The translations under genes were made by a program, and so were the position numbers. The notes under the pieces are model-generated. The model was not told the origin of the DNA. It saw only the letters and a program-made list of their open reading frames with translations, and did no database searches. A DNA stretch of 64,000 bases. Origin: Proteiniphilum sp. UBA5384. GTDB lineage: Bacteria; Bacteroidota; Bacteroidia; Bacteroidales; Dysgonomonadaceae. Location of the stretch: NCBI RefSeq assembly GCF_002410825.1, contig NZ_DHOS01000030.1, positions 1-64,000 of the forward strand, written 5' to 3'. The stretch's first letter is position 1; each line of letters begins with the position of its first letter. Shown here piece by piece: positions 61,497 to 64,000 of the stretch.

Positions 61497-64000
61497 TTAA
61501 AACTTAAGATTTAATCCCAATGTAAACCGCCTTACGGTGGGGTAAAGCTGGCCGGAGTTCGGTGTCGGTGTCGTAGTTCCGTTGAACCTATCGGACAGCA
61601 GGATTTCGGGGTCGTCGCCTGAGTACTTGGTAATCGTAAACAGGTTTTCACCGCCGAGAGATACACTCAGGTCACTTACCCCTAATGAAGTCACCCACTT
61701 CTTCGGTAAGCTGTAAGCCACAGAGATGGTTTTCATCTTGAAATAGTCTCCGTTTTCCAGATAGCGGGTAGATTCATTCGATGCGCTGTTATTACCACCT
61801 GCTATCAACCGGGGATGTGTGGCAATGTCGCCCGGCTTTTCCCAGCGGCTCCATCCTTTGGCCAGTTTCATCGCCGGTTGAGACCAGCGTTCAGCGTCCC
61901 GGTCGAGAGCGCCGGCGCGCCGGCCGTTATAGATTTTGGCGCCTGAGCTGAAGGTGAAAACAGCATTAAAGGAGAGGTCTTTCCAGGTGAGGCTGGTAGT
62001 GACTCCACCGTTTATCTTGGGTGACGGTGATGCGTCGAGCAAAACACGTGTAGCTTGATTATAGTTGGAGGTGGCCGTTTTTTCTCCCGTTGCTTCATCC
62101 CTGATAAACCATAGCGGTCCTCCTGTCATAGGATCAACCCCTGCCCATTCACGCATGTAAAAGTTATAATAAGGATACCCCACGGCTACGGATTGGAATG
62201 CCAGGTCATCGGCATCAGGCAGATAAGTGATTTTATTTTTGTTATATCCGAGATTGAGACTTACATCCCAATACCAATCCTTTGTCTTGATAATTTCGGG
62301 GGTGATGGTGATTTCAAATCCTTTGTTTTCGAGTTTTCCGTCGTTTGCCGTCTGACGGTTATATCCGGTCACGGCCGTCAGGTGCCTCAGGTAAAGCAGG
62401 TTCTTTACCTTTTTTAAGTACGCATCGAAGGTAATGTTCACCCTGTCGAAAAATCGCATATCCAAACCGAAGTCAAGCGAGCCGGTTTCTTCCCACGATA
62501 AATTGGGATTACCCTGATAGTTGGAGTAAAGTGCTACCTCACTGCCATATTCCTCAACGCTGCTCAACTTGGTTGTCCATTCGTAGGCACCACTCGGCTG
62601 GTTGCCCGTAATCCCATACGACACGCGGGGTTTCAGTTCGTTGATAAATGTATAAGGTTTCAGGAATTCTTCTTCATGCATATTCCATCCGGCACCTAAC
62701 GACCAGAAATTCGCCCAGCGTTTATTCGAACCGAAGCGCGATGAACCGTCGCGACGGATTGATGCCTGAAAAAGATATTTGTGATCGAGAGTGTAATTGG
62801 CGTTGAAGATATAAGCCGCATTTTTTTCTTCTGTTTTAGCACCTTCTACATTGTGATCGGAGGCTCCTCCGCTCAGCACTTCATTTCCGGGAATCATATT
62901 CGACGATTGACCGGAACTGTCCCAGACGCGCCTTTCATCGTATTCATATCCTAAAAATGCATTGATTTCATGTCGCTCGCCAAAGGTTTTCAGCAACCGA
63001 AACATCTGATTGGCGTAAATGGCGCGGGTATTGTAACTCCGGTTATAGATGGTGCCATGCTTGGCTTGTCCACCCCGGCTGTAAGGATCGGTGTAGGTCT
63101 CTGTATAGCTATTCCCGAATCCTACTTTGTTGTTCGATTCGAAAGTCAGGAAATCTAACAGTTTATAATCGAATCCTAAACCTAAGTCCATTGCATTGTT
63201 GCGGTTCTTGCTCCAATTCAGGTGACGGTCGTACAAATAATTAGTGCCGCCGTCGGAATACCAGTAATCACGCGGGTCGGCCGTAAGGGCGTCTTCAGGA
63301 GAAGGCATTCCCTGACTTCCATCTTTCAGGTTTCCTTTTGAATCGTAAGGTGTATCCCAAGGCGTATAACTGGTATAACTCAAGGAGTGTTCCCTGTTAT
63401 CGGTCTCACGGTAACTGGCGGCTAATTTAGCTTTTAGCGTAAGTTTTTTGTTGACGGTATAATCAGTATTCACCCGTAACGTATACCGGTCGTAGGTGAA
63501 ACCTTTGATGGTTCCATCTTCATTATAATAATCAGCTGAAAGATACGACCTGATCTTGTCATTACCGTACCGGTAGCCGATATTGTAGTTTTGCGTTAAT
63601 GCGTCTTTGGTGGCTAAATCCCACCAATCGGTATTCTGATTCGCCAGATAGGGTTGTAGCCAGTGTTGCTGGTCCAGGATTCCTGCGTTCCGGTGGGCGG
63701 TAACTACATAATCGTAATACTCCGCACCATTCATCATCTCCAGTTTTCCTTTTTGTAGTTGCGAAACGCCCATCCTTACAGAAGCTTCGATTTGTGACAC
63801 GCCCATTGAGGCCCGCTTGGTAGTGACCAGAATCACGCCGTTTGCTCCGCGAGATCCGTAGAGCGCAGTGGCTGAACCATCTTTCAGTATGGAAATTGTT
63901 TCGATATCATTCGGATTCAGTTCGGATACAGCATTCCCCACAACTCCGTCGATTACCCATAGCGGATCTTTGTTCCCCCGGATAGTTCCGGTGCCCCGTA
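61497..64000 (-). CDS. SusC/RagA-family TonB-dependent transporter, 5' end beyond the window
   Basis: Outer-membrane TonB-dependent transporter partnered with the SusD gene downstream. The frame is open to the window edge: the edge reads RGTGTIRGNKDPLWVIDGVVGN, part of the SusC plug signature, followed by DIETISILKDGSATALYGSRGANGVILV. The barrel occupies the rest and ends in the aromatic-terminal TLGLNLKF. The signal peptide, carboxypeptidase-like domain and start of the plug are missing only because the window stops. At least 830 residues are present. Confidence 0.95.
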   Translation of the reverse strand, partial: RGTGTIRGNKDPLWVIDGVVGNAVSELNPNDIETISILKDGSATALYGSRGANGVILVTTKRASMGVSQIEASVRMGVSQLQKGKLEMMNGAEYYDYVVTAHRNAGILDQQHWLQPYLANQNTDWWDLATKDALTQNYNIGYRYGNDKIRSYLSADYYNEDGTIKGFTYDRYTLRVNTDYTVNKKLTLKAKLAASYRETDNREHSLSYTSYTPWDTPYDSKGNLKDGSQGMPSPEDALTADPRDYWYSDGGTNYLYDRHLNWSKNRNNAMDLGLGFDYKLLDFLTFESNNKVGFGNSYTETYTDPYSRGGQAKHGTIYNRSYNTRAIYANQMFRLLKTFGERHEINAFLGYEYDERRVWDSSGQSSNMIPGNEVLSGGASDHNVEGAKTEEKNAAYIFNANYTLDHKYLFQASIRRDGSSRFGSNKRWANFWSLGAGWNMHEEEFLKPYTFINELKPRVSYGITGNQPSGAYEWTTKLSSVEEYGSEVALYSNYQGNPNLSWEETGSLDFGLDMRFFDRVNITFDAYLKKVKNLLYLRHLTAVTGYNRQTANDGKLENKGFEITITPEIIKTKDWYWDVSLNLGYNKNKITYLPDADDLAFQSVAVGYPYYNFYMREWAGVDPMTGGPLWFIRDEATGEKTATSNYNQATRVLLDASPSPKINGGVTTSLTWKDLSFNAVFTFSSGAKIYNGRRAGALDRDAERWSQPAMKLAKGWSRWEKPGDIATHPRLIAGGNNSASNESTRYLENGDYFKMKTISVAYSLPKKWVTSLGVSDLSVSLGGENLFTITKYSGDDPEILLSDRFNGTTTPTPNSGQLYPTVRRFTLGLNLKF

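Noticed and set aside
1..64000. CRISPR array, tRNA, rRNA, insertion sequence or prophage
   Set aside because: I looked for repeat-spacer periodicity, cloverleaf-like short genes, transposase motifs and phage genes and saw none. Gaps are short and nearly all coding sequence is assigned.

Overview
The window reads as chromosomal DNA of a member of the Bacteroidota, most likely order Bacteroidales near the Dysgonomonadaceae/Porphyromonadaceae. The evidence is a SusC/SusD outer-membrane pair, an S46 dipeptidyl-peptidase, a DUF4270 lipoprotein, the Bacteroidota-type long signal peptidase I, and promoters of the TAnnTTTG type instead of TATAAT. Species was not determined. No rRNA, tRNA, CRISPR array, insertion sequence or phage gene was seen.

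Layout. (1) 1-15.2 kb: guaA, then a surface-glycan island. It holds three GT2 and three GT4 glycosyltransferases, an alpha-1,2-fucosyltransferase (GT11), a GT23-like fucosyltransferase candidate, two Stealth-type sugar-phosphate transferases and a WbsX/GH99-like protein. It is interrupted by a 7TM-HD (PgpH-type) c-di-AMP phosphodiesterase. (2) 15.2-28 kb, all on the minus strand: gltX, a WbqC-family gene, lepB, dapB, and the menaquinone genes menE, menC, menB, menD and menF. Upstream of menF is an unusual HAD-hotdog fusion that probably supplies DHNA-CoA thioesterase activity; then comes an NAD-dependent epimerase. (3) 28-35.4 kb: a two-component and peptide-maturation locus, described below. 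(4) 35.5-57 kb: housekeeping and envelope genes: rnr, ruvB, a DUF4270 lipoprotein, a GT5 catalytic-domain protein, panC-panD, a MATE exporter, a porin-like protein, ligA, two exported or coiled-coil unknowns, glsA, a DPP11-like peptidase, a ROK regulator, hppA and mdh. (5) 57-64 kb: an AAA_14/DUF4143 ATPase and the 3' part of a polysaccharide-utilisation-type operon (susC cut by the window end, susD, BACON plus F5/8C lipoprotein).

The most interesting segment is 28.1-35.4 kb. A TPR-type sensor kinase and a NarL-family regulator lie divergent from a radical SAM/SPASM maturase. The maturase is followed by a 48-residue gene whose C-terminus is Cys/Trp-rich (CxCxxxC...W), so it is a candidate RiPP precursor. 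A G10-based terminator ends that pair. A second, paralogous NarL regulator follows, with the first acidic residue of its receiver pair changed to Asn and a near-identical recognition helix. Last comes a SusD-like lipoprotein with no SusC partner. The same ~46-bp regulatory block lies in front of the maturase and in front of the second regulator. Each copy holds a TCACGG-N4-CCGTGA palindrome at a fixed distance from a TTTTGCA promoter element. This looks like a compact regulated peptide-natural-product system that I cannot match to a named one.

Function assignments rest on motifs read by eye. No database search was possible.
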